A stretch of DNA of 64,000 nt. It comes from Amphirosellinia nigrospora. Lineage: Eukaryota > Ascomycota > Sordariomycetes > Xylariales > Xylariaceae. The stretch covers positions 620,001 through 684,000 of the forward strand of contig SCHM01000007.1 of assembly GCA_004123355.1 (NCBI GenBank), in the 5' to 3' direction. The position numbers and the translations under genes are program-made. The notes under the pieces were generated by a model. The model saw nothing but the letters and a program-made list of their open reading frames with translations, was not told where the DNA came from and made no database searches. Positions 1 to 10,628 of this stretch are shown here, in pieces. Position 1 is the stretch's first letter. Each line of letters begins with the position of its first letter.

Positions 1-954
1 CGGAGGTGGTTTGGCGGGTAGAGTTAGCGAGGGACATAGTGGCTGTAGTAGTGTTGTTCTTGTTATTAAATTTGGAGTGACTGGCCGGCTGCGAGCGAAG
101 GAAGAAAGGTGCGTCTCTTGGGTCGGATACAGCCAAGCGCCTGAATGCGGGGACTCTGTAAGTACAGCAGGTGCTGCGTTCTGAGGTTGCTCAGGGAGCG
201 ACAAAAGTCCGCTCTCGACCCAGGCCACTCAATAGGGTAAGGGGCGACGTGGTCGACTTCTGGGGAAGAGAATCCGAAAGGCCTGCGCCATGCGAGTGCC
301 ACAGGCCGCACGGTAGGATGGGGGCTTAAGTGGGGTTTGATCTTACGAGAGCGCAATGATGAACCGATTGATGAATTGAAGACTGCTCTGGCTGGGTTAT
401 GTGTTTCTGATAACTCCAACCTCGATTCGTGGAGGCTGGGGATCTGAGTGAACAAGTTCGAGCCGACTTCAAATGCGGCAGGGAAAATGTAACGGATCAT
501 CTGTATTGTGTATCGATGGCTGATCCAGATGGGGCGGGTCCGTTGAATAGATAGTGAGGTCGGCCAACAATTGGATTGTCTCGTTGGATTTAATGGACGG
601 GCAGGACGACAAGAGCGAACTAGAGGTACCCCTGTTGGTGACGTATCAGAGATGTGACGAGTTCAACGTTTGATCGGATAAGTAGAAGCCTGATAGTTGC
701 AAAACCTTGCTTACAATGATATTATTTGCCAAAAGAGGAGCAGATGCTGAAATTTTAACAGATGCGCCCGGTTATTAGAGTGGTTATCACATGACTACCC
801 GCATAGACCTATACCCACACCCTCTACTACATACATAAAAAGTCAGCGACAGGCATGTACCTAGGTATGTGGGTGGGGTCCATACGTGGAGCAGATGGTG
901 GGCCGAGGTCCTGTATGGATCTGTAGAGGCCGTAGAAGTGTTGGAGACTGAGAG
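1..954. other. No identifiable gene
   Basis: The longest open stretch is a 144-codon minus-strand frame at 66-500. It has no domain, motif or composition that I recognise, and nothing around it supports transcription. I see nothing else in this stretch. Confidence 0.5.
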
Positions 955-1162
955 GTAGTATTGTAGAGTAAGGCCTCAGCTTCGCTAACTGAGGACCCCC
1001 GATGCCGACTCAACGACACCTGAACCGTTCTCACGGTCGAAAATATTGCTTCGATCGAGATATGGTCATCTGACCAGGCGACGAGTCACCCTCTCTGACT
1101 CGAACAAAGGGGAATTCAGTTGTTCTCGGAGACAGAGGAAGAAACAGAGACGCGAAGAAGAC
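955..1162 (+). repeat. Dispersed repeat I, copy 1
   Basis: About 200 bp here align by eye with 53075-53265 in the same orientation. The shared blocks include CGACTTCGCTAG-like, CTCAACGACACC-like and TTCTCGGAGACAGA-like words. The copies differ at many sites, so they are old. Neither has clear terminal repeats or a recognisable coding frame. The family is not identified. Confidence 0.6.
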
Positions 1163-1780
1163 TTGGCGAATCAAAAAAAAAAGCGTTGTCTGGAAAAAGG
1201 GTCTGGCTCTACAACACTGAAAGAAAAGTAAGCAAAGGAAGATTGAATATTGAGTTGCAGAAGTGATAGAGGTCTTGAGCCTAGGTGTGATGGATCTTGG
1301 GCTTGAGAGGGCAGAAAATGTGATGTGGATTGGATGGAGAACTGCAGGTGGGCGAAGCCCATATAGCCTATCTACTTGGGTGGGTACGTGGGCCTCAGCC
1401 ACACAGCCACATTATCACGCCACAATATTGATTACGGTTATGGTACGATTTTGAGTGCTTTTTTGGCCCACCTACTCTAGCTACCTCCTACGGGTAGGTA
1501 GTTACGCTTCACACACTCAAAGAGACAAGGCTCCAGCATATGTGGTATATTGCATATAAAATCTACAGATAAAGTAGGAAGGAAGGATGGTCTAAGTCTA
1601 CGTTACAAGCAGCTGCTTAAATACTCGCGTGGGGCAGCTGCATTCACTGCCAGTGCCTGCCTTCATTCACTGCAACTGCATTCACTGCAAGTGGCAGTTA
1701 CTGCAAGTGGAGATTACGGGTGCTGTGGCTAGTGGGGCACAGCCACCAGAGCCTGCAGATCCGTAACCCGGGTCCTAATT
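1163..1780. other. No gene; short TTCACTGCAA-type direct repeats
   Basis: No convincing frame is present. Between about 1641 and 1710 a word close to TTCACTGCAAGTG recurs several times with small changes, like a decayed minisatellite. The rest is featureless. Confidence 0.4.
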
Positions 1781-1985
1781 CAAAAACACTGCTTTTTAAC
1801 GCGCACGTTATATTCGACGAACATAATAACCTAGTTATAAGCAAAAGCAGAGAAAGCAGCACCGAGGGCGCGGGTACGTAGGCGTAGGCGTAGGCGCGGG
1901 TGTTGGCGCGGGTATGTATTGACGCGCAGGCTGTTGTGTGTGGTGTTAAGCGCGACGTGGCTGGGCTAGTGTAGCTGGAATATGT
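1781..1985 (+). repeat. Half copy of the fold-back element
   Basis: From AAAAACACTGCTTTTTAACG to the block around GGCTGTTGTGTGTGGTGTT this segment follows one arm of the large palindrome at 54083-54540, including the word GACGAACATAATAACC and a GGCGTA hexamer run. The second arm is missing, so this copy is truncated or half-deleted. Confidence 0.65.
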
Positions 1986-2064
1986 CAGAGATGTGTGTCG
2001 CCACAATGCTCGTTTGAGCATTTCTAGTACAAGGTACCTAAAAGGAGCACTAGCCACTAGTTAA

Positions 2065-2281
2065 GCCCCGGCGCACTGCCACATATATTAAGTAAGCAAC
2101 CTGGTGATCTATCTAGTGATGTATAGCTAGATCACCAGTTGGTGCGTAATCCAACAGTGTGGAGTTTTGGCCGACCCACCCTGGTCTCGCCCCAATGCAC
2201 TGCCACAGTATTAAGTTGTATTAAGTAATCAACGGCGCGATCTACTTCAGATCGCTACCTAGTTGGTGCGTAATGCAACAA
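2065..2281. repeat. Diverged direct duplication (about 92 bp), each copy with a hairpin
   Basis: Units at 2065-2156 and 2189-2281 both run from GCCCC(G/A)..GCACTGCCACA to TTGGTGCGTAAT(C/G)CAACA. Unit 1 contains the inverted repeat CTGGTGATCTA / TAGATCACCAG; unit 2 contains GCGATCT / AGATCGC at the equivalent place. No coding frame is associated. The family is unknown. Confidence 0.6.
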
Positions 2282-2933
2282 CATCTAGAGAACGCCGCGA
2301 CGGGCGGCTGGTGTCACCAATGTTCTACATGCTCTACCTATACATGCTAATTGATAGGGGCGACCCTAGCAGGTGAGGATACGCCCACGATATAGCGGTA
2401 TTCGCCCTAACGGAAGGATTGAACCAGTGAATACACAGCTAGCATACCAAAGTAGTTGCAGAAGATCTGTTAAATCAAGTTCAATTAAACAATACAACAC
2501 AGGTTTTCCTTTAAATAAGTGTGCGAGCACATGGAGTCAATGTTGCCTAATAGGCTACCCGAGCATACTAAGCCGGCCAGTAGGCTTGAGTATATCCGCG
2601 ATTACCAATCCGTTCAGTACCTAGATAGGTATATATTAGTACGCTAGTATGCTCTCCATTACAGAAAATGCACAGTTCATGTCAACAGTAACCTAATTTT
2701 GGCTGCAGGCTACCGAATGCTGTATAAACGGATGAGATGCTGTACGATGCAATGTGGATGACTGGGTACTCGCGTATATATATAGACCGAGTATGTAGGT
2801 TAGAAAAGCCTAGAGTGCGGAGGTAGGACGCTAATCGTCGGAGGAGTAGTCCGCGCGCTCGAAGATGCTGGTCTCGCCTATGGGACGTGGGGGTCAGAAG
2901 TTGTTTCATAGAGAGGTGGTGTTACAGGCGTAG
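2282..2933. other. No identifiable gene
   Basis: AT-richer sequence. The small frames at 2373-2624 (plus) and 2682-2909 (minus) have no recognisable content. Confidence 0.4.
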
Positions 2934-3185
2934 TTAGAAGGAAATAACCACTTCGCAGTCTCGAGTGCCAAATAGGAACGCTTCAGCTAAGCGACTCTGG
3001 AGATCCCCATGTACTCTTCCAGATAATTTTTGAGCTCGCTTGACATACTCCACGAGTTGTTTTCCCGTTTCCCCAGAGAGTGCTCGAGCTTGAGACGCCA
3101 GAAGGTGCTGAGCGGTGAAAGCTTTCTTGGTAGCTGTCCAATCGCGACGGGTAGCTTTGGGTAATGCATTGATTGATCTACACAC
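2934..3185 (-). pseudogene. Gag-like retrotransposon fragment
   Basis: This 83-codon frame has the pattern seen in fungal retroelement Gag cores: a tryptophan-containing stretch (RRDWTATKKAF), then EYVKRAQKL, then a leucine-rich block ending in FLFGTRDCEV. In Gag families the equivalent is a W..L...F motif, a YV.RA..L helix and a F..GL+D helix. There is no zinc knuckle, protease or reverse transcriptase on this strand nearby, so it is a fragment. The call rests on motif spacing only. A short unrelated cellular ORF is the alternative. Confidence 0.35.
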
Positions 3186-3731
3186 CGATTACCTTATTAC
3201 GAAATTGACATAAACCAAATATCAAAGACACTCCCAAAGAGTTTGAAGAGAGCAAAATTTCTAAGCATATTATGCAGACGGCGGTGGATAACTTTCTCAT
3301 TCGCATGCAGAGTGCAGAGCTAATTATCGTTCGTAAAAAATGTTCCGCCGAGGCGCCAGCATATTGAGATGGGTGGATACGTGGGGTGGTGTATGATCAC
3401 GCAGCGAGACAATGCGATAAGGTCTGGCATAGTCCGGGATGGTAGATGACCACCAGCTCGATCAGAGGGAATGAATGTATGATATGCCCTTGCCGAGTGC
3501 ATAGCGCTGCGATTGAGGCTCGTCTAGCGCCCTAAAATAAAGAGGAATATCATCATTGTTTTCATTATCCGCGCCGAGGTCATTTAGGCTGATGCTGGTA
3601 TGCTTGGATGCGTACTGACACACTGGGAATTTTGCAAGCATCGAGTAGGCGGCAAATGGGAAAATGCCTTCATCCCGTAAATTTAGTGACAAAGAAGGAA
3701 CTGCTAGCTAGGTTGAACTTACGAGATCCTG
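3186..3731. other. Nothing certain; 76-codon minus-strand frame at 3462-3692
   Basis: The minus frame 3462-3692 has ordinary protein-like composition but no motif I know. It could be an upstream piece of the degraded element at 2934-3185. Nothing else is supported. Confidence 0.25.
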
Positions 3732-4560
3732 TTGCGAAGGAGGGAAGTACGGTCTATGCCTTATTTTATATTCGTTGATCTGCGTGAGATGACGCACATA
3801 TGTCTCGACTCATTTTCGAGCCAGGTTGCGCTTTGTAGCTGGCCACCGTATTTCAGGAATACCGTGGGTGGTCCATCGCGACGTGCATGGGCCATATCCA
3901 CGCTGCTAGGTATTGAAGTGCTCTACGAGAAAAGAAATCTCGGAGTGATAGTCCGCACCCGAAGATCGCATCGCGGCCGCTTGCGAGCAACTATCGAAAA
4001 AGATTGTCGGCTCAACATCATCCTCTTAAGCTGGTAGTAGTGCACTTTGTCGAGTGAGTCGAAATAAAAACAAATTCTACGGTTCCAAGGCTATTAAGTG
4101 CTTCCGATGCGGGGAGCTCGGTCACGGATCCAAAGAACGCGTTAGCGCAATTCGCTAAACTGGGCCGTTTCCCTCTCACAGTTATAGACACGATGCATGC
4201 ACATCTCTATTCCACCCTGTTGTCCAATTTAACGAACTCGAGTCTATTTATAGTTTTGAAGATGATGTCGCTGCCATGATGGCACATAACGATGGCCTTT
4301 CCCCGGAACCCTCCGTGGAAAGAAAAGACCACGCATCAAAAGCCCTTAAAACTCACAATGACGATTCTCATACCTTGGGTAATACTCAATAACTTGCTGG
4401 ACCATTAGCCAGCGCGAGTACCTCAGCCCTACCACCTCCTACGGAAGAAGTTGCCCCGACTCCAGATACACAAGCTTTCCGTTAATTCCTGAATAAGGAC
4501 GAAGAGGAACTCGACCAATTTCGTGCGAAATCCATCCCGAAGACGTCTTAGCCCGCAGCA
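3732..4560 (+). pseudogene. Relic of a Gag/zinc-knuckle protein
   Basis: Near 4100-4150 the plus strand reads KCFRCGELGHGSKER, a CCHC zinc knuckle (C-x2-C-x4-H-x4-C) whose last cysteine is now arginine. After it another frame reads as acidic, Ser/Thr/Pro-rich sequence (for example YSFEDDVAAMMAHNDG and LNKDEEELDQFRAKSIPK), broken by several in-frame stops. The open frame 3732-4037 upstream ends in a basic stretch and may be the matching N-terminal part. CCHC knuckles of this type occur in Gag proteins and LINE ORF1 proteins that bind nucleic acid. No protease or polymerase follows. It is non-functional and the exact family is unknown. Confidence 0.45.
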
Positions 4561-4585
4561 TAATTCTCGCTCGTATTATATTAGG

Positions 4586-4751
4586 TGTTACAAGGGCTCT
4601 GATTGAGGGCTTGGGAATAGCTTCATTCCTTCAGATCTAATAATTGGCTATGGCGTCAAAGGACCTCTTGCTCTCTAGATTCCTTACCAGAGGACTCGGG
4701 ACCCGACTAGCCTATATATACACAGATTTCGGGCTACCCCAACGGACCTCC
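4586..4751 (+). repeat. Partial solo LTR, group C, copy C2
   Basis: It starts TGTTACAAGGGCTCTGATTG and follows C1 (34071-34503) closely up to CCCCAACGGACCTCC, then diverges, so the 3' end is lost. It lacks the insertion that splits C1 between GGACCTCT and TGCTCTCTAG. It is therefore the uninterrupted reference allele for that nested insertion. Confidence 0.7.
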
Positions 4752-5215
4752 AGTGATGGTGCACAGACCACCTCTTTAACCTCAGGGATGCAAGAGCGAA
4801 GAGCCACCACATCATCATCATTATCATCACTATTGTCATCTTCCTATTCTTTCTCCCCTCTTCTTCTTCTTCCTCTTCCTCCTCCGAAGAGGAAGGAAGA
4901 GCGCGGCCAGAACGACGGGCACGGGCCGCCAGCAGGTCGGGAGTGGCGGAGGGGGGAGGTCGAGGAAGAGGATCGGCGGCGGCGACGAACGGGGTGGCAG
5001 GCGGACGCACGGCAATTTCTCTGCTATCTTCAGAACCGCCTCCCTCCCTCCCCACGTTGTCAGCTAACTCCCATACAAAACGCCTGACAAGTCGCTCCAA
5101 GACAAGAGGTCACAATAGTACTCACGAGGGAGCAGACGACGACGAGGGGGAGAAGGGAGGGTCGGGCAAGGTGCGGCGAGCGCGGGAGTGGGAGCGAGCG
5201 AGAAGTTGACGAGAT
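4752..5215. other. Strand-asymmetric purine/pyrimidine tract
   Basis: 4795-4890 is almost pure T/C plus CAT triplets on the plus strand. 4890-5210 switches to G/A-rich sequence with GGCGGCG and GACGACGA runs. Open frames on both strands here (4644-5087 plus, 4684-5100 minus) are Ser/Arg/Glu low-complexity products of the base skew, not recognisable proteins. Confidence 0.5.
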
Positions 5216-5678
5216 GACATCTTCTACACACAAATTGGCTGCTCAAAACTACTAGCGCAAGCTCGCATCAGCTCGCGCCCAACAAGAAATTACTTACTGC
5301 TCTTGGTTTTGACTAAAAACAACGCATAACAAGTTAGCAGATACTCATAAAGAAGAAGCCAGGCAGCGCTCCAACGCCGAATGCTTAGCAAAGACAGTTT
5401 GTAAGTGGACGAAGGAGAAAAGGAAGGAAAAGACTCTGCCTCGCGAACCCAAAATTGGTACTTGTCTTTGGAGCACTGGCGGCGAAGCAAACAAATCGCA
5501 GTTACCATGGCTGCGCATGTCAACAACATCTTAGAGCTCTTATCGACAATAGTTCACGACACAGGTTACTACAAGGCAAGCGCGAAGATACAAGGCACTG
5601 GATTTGCAAGCTCTGTTCAATTAGCGCTGCGGATAGGTACCTTAGGGCCCCGGGGGAGGGGGGGGGGAGGGGGGGTGT
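5216..5678. other. No gene; G-rich run at 5650-5675
   Basis: No supported gene. At 5650-5675 a run of G tracts interrupted only by single A residues could form a G-quadruplex. It lies directly left of the inverted-repeat element that starts at 5679. Confidence 0.4.
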
Positions 5679-5761
5679 GACATGATTGCAGCAACCATGT
5701 CGAAAATTGGACATGATGTCTGCTCAACATGCTTACTGGTATAACCCCATGTTAGAGGTTC

Positions 5762-5975
5762 CTAGTCAAGTATTATGGGCCAACAAGGCTTCATACAAGG
5801 GCTTAGGCAAGGGTTTGGACAAGGGCTTCAACAAGGGCTTCAACAAGGTACGCTTGGGCCAGGCGATAGCTTTTGCTGCGAGATTTGGTGTAGGTACCAT
5901 AATTCTAACCGTAAAACGAGATACCTCTTGCGCAGTGGATCAGCAGTGGGCCGTCAACTAGCGCGCCCCAAAATA
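5762..5975 (+). repeat. Dispersed repeat K, copy 1, with CAAGGGCTTCAA minisatellite
   Basis: This aligns in inverted orientation with 26117-26314, sharing TATTATGGGCCAACAAGGCT, GGCGATAGCTTTTG and ACTAGCGCGCC blocks. At about 5792-5850 a 12 bp word close to CAAGGGCTTCAA is repeated; copy 2 has fewer units. In one frame the unit reads as a Q/G repeat, but no real gene is supported. Confidence 0.65.
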
Positions 5976-6193
5976 CCTGACAAGGTCCCTTTTTCCAGTC
6001 ACAGACTATGTACTAGACCCTTACCAGGTGGAGACCATGTCAAGTTGAACATCATGTCGAGCGCTCAATACCATGTCCACATAGAAATCACATACAAAAT
6101 AAAAATCTATACCGTTTAATTATGCATACCAAGCACCGAAAGGATTGCTGCAACCATGTTGGCTAGACATTAGCAAAAAAAATCAAAACGGGC

Positions 6194-6279
6194 GGCCACC
6201 CGCTTCGCTGCAGCTAGGACTCAAACATTAAACCTTTAGGTTTGTAAGAGGGTACTGGCATACAGCGAAGCGGGTGGCC
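6194..6279. repeat. Fold-back with perfect 17 bp arms
   Basis: GGCCACCCGCTTCGCTG at 6194-6210 pairs exactly with CAGCGAAGCGGGTGGCC at 6263-6279 across a 52 bp loop. The loop holds the palindrome AAACCTTTAGGTTT and, on the minus strand, a TGTTTGAGTCC word that resembles a tRNA B box. It could be the tip of a tRNA-derived repeat, but there is no full cloverleaf. Confidence 0.55.
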
Positions 6280-6379
6280 AGTCCGCTATGCCATATATGT
6301 GCAGTACCCTTGTCTAAAAATATGTGCTTACTCCGGGGGCGGGGTTAGCTGCAAGGGCAACCCTGCCAGCCAACTACAG

Positions 6380-6633
6380 TACCGTATAATTTCGATAATT
6401 CTGTCACTTGGCGGGCCCACTCTAACTTGCTCTAAACCTCTTTAGTATGGTTAGTCATAAAGTTGTTCAGTCACGTGATACAGTTTTTGTATGTAATTGC
6501 CCTTGATAGCTTACAATCACTATCGATAAGTCACTTACCCCATATTCGACGAGTACTAAAGGGTTTAACTGGTGGGCTTACAATGGATCACAGTGGGCCC
6601 GCCAAGTGACAGAATTATCGAAATTATACGGTA
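6380..6633. mobile_element. 254 bp MITE with perfect 42 bp terminal inverted repeats
   Basis: The left repeat at 6380-6421 begins TACCGTATAATTTCGATAAT and ends GCGGGCCCACT. The sequence 6592-6633 is its exact reverse complement. Both ends carry TA, so the element is CCGTATAATT... flanked by a TA duplication, as in Tc1/mariner/pogo-type insertions. The 170 bp interior has no ORF. Perfect identity of the two long ends suggests a fairly recent origin compared with the surrounding repeats. Confidence 0.85.
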
Positions 6634-6853
6634 GTCTATAGTAGCTATACCCGGTACTATTTGGACATGATGTCGAAAGTGGACATGGTCTTTGTTCTAG
6701 GTAAGACGGTCAATTTCTTTAGGGTGTCTAAAATATAAGGATTTCACATACAAAAGCCTTGCAGCAAGGGTAACAGACCGTCAAAAGCAAAACAAAATTT
6801 GTGTTAATTGCAGACACCTTTACCGCCATTGACAGCCTTGCTGCAATCATGTC

Positions 6854-7960
6854 CTACACCCCCGCCCGCGGCGGTATAGTAGTAACAGTATATGAACACA
6901 CAGCTCAATTTGTCTCTTTTGGAGCGACGATATGGTCGGTTGGGAGATAAGGGGCAGTTCAATAGGAGGCAGCTGGACAGCTGTGTGCCGGCCGACAGGG
7001 AGCTGTGACAGTTAGCTCTACGTATCTGGTAAGGGCGCTCCGTGGAAGGACTTGTAAACCAGTGCTACAAGCGTGGCCCATGCTGCGTGGCACAGGTGGA
7101 GCGCCTCACCTGTGTAGATAGATCCGTGCAGGAAATAATGGTCTATCAATTTCAAGCAATAGAGAAAGAGAGCCATAGAAGTACCGAGGTCAAAAGTTAC
7201 AACAACAATAAAAACACAGTGGGTGGGTATTTTGACGTAAGAAAAAGTGCGTTCGATAACTAAAAATGCAATAAAGCCTCCCGCGCCCCCAAAAGAACAG
7301 TATTTTGGTGGGAATAGTAAATGCGTGGTCCGGCCCCACGAATTATTACTGCACGGATGGCAAACATTGTACTAGGTTTTGGACGCTGGCATCGAATAAA
7401 GGTTAGCCCTCATCCTTTCACCAATGTCAACGTTCTGCCTCGTGTCGCTTGTCGTCGGCTCTCCTACATACCGCACCCTGCCCCTCGCCCGCTAGTCTCT
7501 TGAACCTGTATCCAGTTCAGTCTGTAGTCACCATCAGCGGTAGCACCCACCTACCACGCCCTCGCCACACCTCTACTCCCCTCACGCCACGGTGCTTGGA
7601 CAGAGTTATAACAATGGCGGCTCAACGTTGCGCGCAGCTTCCTGGACTCATCCGTGTTGCCGCAGATCGACGGTGCTTCGAGTACAACAAGTACCTGTCC
7701 GCCGGCCTCCCTCGTGTAGTCGAGGTTCAGTGCCCCGCGCCCCCAATAGGTCTGGGATATTGCCCTAGCCGAGCTTCTCCGGTGTGTGCGACCCCCTCCA
7801 CGCCTCAACTGGCTGGCATGCTAACTCAATTTAGTGTTGATGTCGTAGCTGTACAACTCTCACAAGGTCTGGAAGAGGCACGTCTACTAGGCGCTAGTCA
7901 TAGTACGTCAATCATCCTTGTCTTCAGCACCTTAGCACGTTTAAGGGATCCGCAGTCGCC
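6854..7960. other. No supported gene; long open frame 7449-8030
   Basis: A plus-strand frame of 193 codons covers 7449-8030, with internal Met codons. It lacks any motif I recognise and is rich in Pro, Ser and Arg at its start. The different frame used by the relic that follows argues against it being translated over its full length. The rest of the stretch is featureless. Confidence 0.3.
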
Positions 7961-8325
7961 TATACGCGGACAAATGTCTTGCGTTCGTACAGCGTTGATA
8001 TCAGGGACTATGATGTACACGTTGCGTTGAGCACCAGCCTGGAACTCGACACAGCAGCAACCGCAACTCGGTTCCGCAACCTCGCCCGTCAGTGTCGAGG
8101 TGCGTTGGGCACACGGTAGGCTTTGGCGCTCGGCCGTCTTTTCGCAGCCGTATGAGACCACCAAGCGGTCCTTCGACAGCTATATGCTAATGTCACTACG
8201 ACGGGCGCATATGTCGGCGATCTAATACGGCCGGTCAAGGTGAACGTTGGTGGCATGGCCCTGGCGCCCGTGCGGTGCAACGCTTGCGTCCCCCGCCGAG
8301 CCGGCCAGGCACGGTCATAATAGGG
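7961..8325 (+). pseudogene. Unidentified coding relic
   Basis: One plus-strand frame reads as ordinary protein, with segments such as SLELDTAATATRFRNLARQC and VGDLIRPVKVNVGGMALAPV, interrupted by at least two in-frame stops. I do not recognise the family. The continuous, non-low-complexity reading is the only evidence that this was a gene. Confidence 0.25.
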
Positions 8326-8342
8326 TATTATCTATTCATATC

Positions 8343-8391
8343 GGGTCTGATTTTATACATGAGTTTTCACTATCTACGCATGAAACTAGCC
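8343..8391 (+). repeat. Dispersed 49 bp repeat L, copy 1
   Basis: GGTCTGATTTT..ACATGAG followed by TTTTCACTATCTAC and CATGAAACTAGCC recurs at 22353-22402 with only a few changes. It is probably the end of a longer dispersed element whose remainder has diverged. Confidence 0.6.
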
Positions 8392-9360
8392 GTTTTAAGC
8401 AAAATACTTGCTACCCCTTTTAAATCGGCCCTAAAGCTTAATATTTTATTCTACACGTATATTCTTCTTATAATTAGCTAAATAATAGTTAAAGATGTTA
8501 ATAGGTAAAAGCACCATTTAAAATCTGCATTAAGACCTAGCTTCTCAGTCTTGAAAATATGCTCACTGAACGCGGGCAACGGCAGGCTGTTAGAGCTAGT
8601 GGTGTGGCTACTGGTACTAATCCCCATCGCTTTGTTGCTTAGATACGATGAGCAATGCTTCTGCTAGCTGCGAGTATGGTACACATGCATTTGTAAATAG
8701 TTGGGCCAGGTTCTCCGGCGACAGCTCGGTGAACGTGCGATTGAACTTTCACGCGAGCTCGCGAATCAGGCGAAGCATCCGGATTGACCATAATAGAGAC
8801 GAAAATGCAGGTAGGAAGAAGCTCGAAAATGATGCGGTGTTGATGCGGTGTTGATACGCTGTCAGAGAGGATAGGCCACGAACACGTCCACCTGAGGCTA
8901 GCGTCCGGCGATTGATGTAGGTAATTAGGGATGTAGATAGACCAGCTGATAGAGGAACGACAGTGCTACTAACAGCTCTATATGAGGAAAGGTTGGTTGC
9001 GCGGGGGTATTAAGGTCAAAAGTTAAAGTTGCCGTGACTCCCAGACACTTCCACAATTCGAAATCGAACTCAGTCAGTCCGCGATTGCCTCGTCTCCGAA
9101 TAGATGATGACCTGGGGAGAGGAAAACGTCGAAGCCCGACGAACACGCGACCTACAGCCTCCCTAGCGACAGACCCTCTCACGCAGACAGCTCAACGCTG
9201 CATTCACCTTCGACTCCACATCACGACGTTGGCCTCTATCGCTTCCCAACGGCGAAACTGAAACATCAGACTAGGAGGCTCTGGAACAAGTCTATCAGAC
9301 TATGTGGCAACACTTCCGAGAGGTCACCATTATCGTACGACCCTTGACCCACATTCCAAT
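8392..9360. other. No identifiable gene
   Basis: Small frames on both strands (for example 8648-8854 plus, 9034-9261 plus, 8925-9182 minus) show no recognisable content. Confidence 0.4.
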
Positions 9361-9854
9361 TCACTGACAGGTGCGCGTACACATTGCTACTTTAGCTATT
9401 CGAGCCGAGGGAAGCAGCTGCTCGCGTACTTTAAGAAGAAGATCTGGGGCGCGATCAGTCATACCCTTACACTTCGTCTCATGCCAACTCATGTCCATGA
9501 CGGTGTATAGTACAAATTTCAAGTTGCTCTGTGTGAAGAAATTAAATGGATCGTACGCGACTATTCCCTGCTCCAAGGCCTTAGAAACTAAGAGCCTACG
9601 GTCATGGAACTTCAAAGCCCATGGCTCTAACAAATCCCTAATTCTTCGGTTGCACCAGGCCCCCAACATTCACTTTCGAAGTTGCAGACAGCCAAAGGGA
9701 GAGGAACCCACTCGAAAGCATCACGAAAATACTTCGACAGGTTCGAAATCTGCACGGTCTTGACGATCAATATTGAGTATGTTCTCAGCACGCGTCGCAA
9801 ATCACCTGCCTGTTCGGCTCTCTCGTCCGTGCCATGCGAATCTGCGATTTCCAT
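9361..9854 (-). pseudogene. Possible unidentified coding relic
   Basis: Two overlapping minus-strand frames (9627-9854 and 9361-9669) read as ordinary protein. The second has a segment such as AYDPFNFFTQSNLKFVLYTV. The overlap in different frames would need a frameshift if both belong to one gene. There is no known domain and no intron consensus that I can defend. Confidence 0.2.
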
Positions 9855-10628
9855 TCACTGAGCTGTCCGATTGGGTTTCGAAAACCGAATCACGACAGCA
9901 GCTACCGGATGCCACGCCATCGCCGCCGCCAACTGTCCTACAAAGTGCAAATACGTCAAACAAGGGTTGAGGAGGTTGAGAATCATATATCGTCGAGGCG
10001 TATTGCTTTTGGAGCGCCTTCGGGCTCAGAATTGAAGCCTCTGTAGTCAGGTAAGTATGTTGTAATTTAATAAGGCTATCGAGTGTGTATATAGTCCTTA
10101 GTTAGGTCAATCTAACATATGGATTTTGCCAGCACTTACTGGGTTGATAATACTCACAGGCTTATAACCCTAGGCAAAAGCTTCGATTACTACATTATTG
10201 TTTTGCTCAGCTGATTCCGCAGTGCAATCGATCACTTAGTAACGGAGCATTTCAACCGCTAGAGGCTAACTCTTCTCTAGGCCGCAGGCCCTGGTTCATT
10301 GCCGGGAACCAAAGGCGTAGTAACAGAACTTCGTGATGGATCGGCCGACGCATTGGGGAGTAAAGATTGATTGGCCTGCCGCTCTACCATTCCTTGTAAC
10401 GCTGTGCGATTTTTAGTCTTATACTTAAGGGTGTATTTTTCTTTACTATTGGTGGTAAACTTACGTTGTATACCACAAGAGAAGTGTTCGGGCACTGCTG
10501 GTTGATCTTTCTCTCTAGGAGCCGTGGCCGGAGGAGTAGAGTATGGTATTGTTAACGCTGGGGAAGGCTGAAGAGCCTTCAGACCTCCCTAGGGGTATAC
10601 AGCGTGCAGAGCTATCTACGTATCCCCG
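9855..10628. other. No identifiable gene
   Basis: The sequence between the relic above and the 3' end of the LINE has no supported feature. The minus frame 10277-10495 is short and unrecognised. Confidence 0.4.

Larger units (their letters stand above)
5679..6853. mobile_element. 1.2 kb segment bounded by a perfect 16 bp inverted repeat
   Basis: GACATGATTGCAGCAA at 5679-5694 and its exact reverse complement at 6838-6853 bound this segment. The variant word TTGGACATGATGTC recurs just inside the left end (5707) and again near 6662. Inside lie repeat K copy 1, a 17 bp fold-back and a complete MITE, so the segment is a nest of elements. No transposase frame is visible. It could be a non-autonomous DNA transposon, or the pairing could be fortuitous remains of a larger repeat. 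Confidence 0.45.

Noticed and set aside
4644-5100. Overlapping long ORFs on both strands (147 and 138 codons)
   Set aside because: Low-complexity products of the purine/pyrimidine tract; no conserved features.
5640-5680. Telomere or origin signal at the G-rich run
   Set aside because: Irregular G/A run without a TTAGGG-type unit.
7449-8030. 193-codon plus-strand ORF as a real gene
   Set aside because: No motif, biased composition, and the adjacent coding-like sequence uses another frame.
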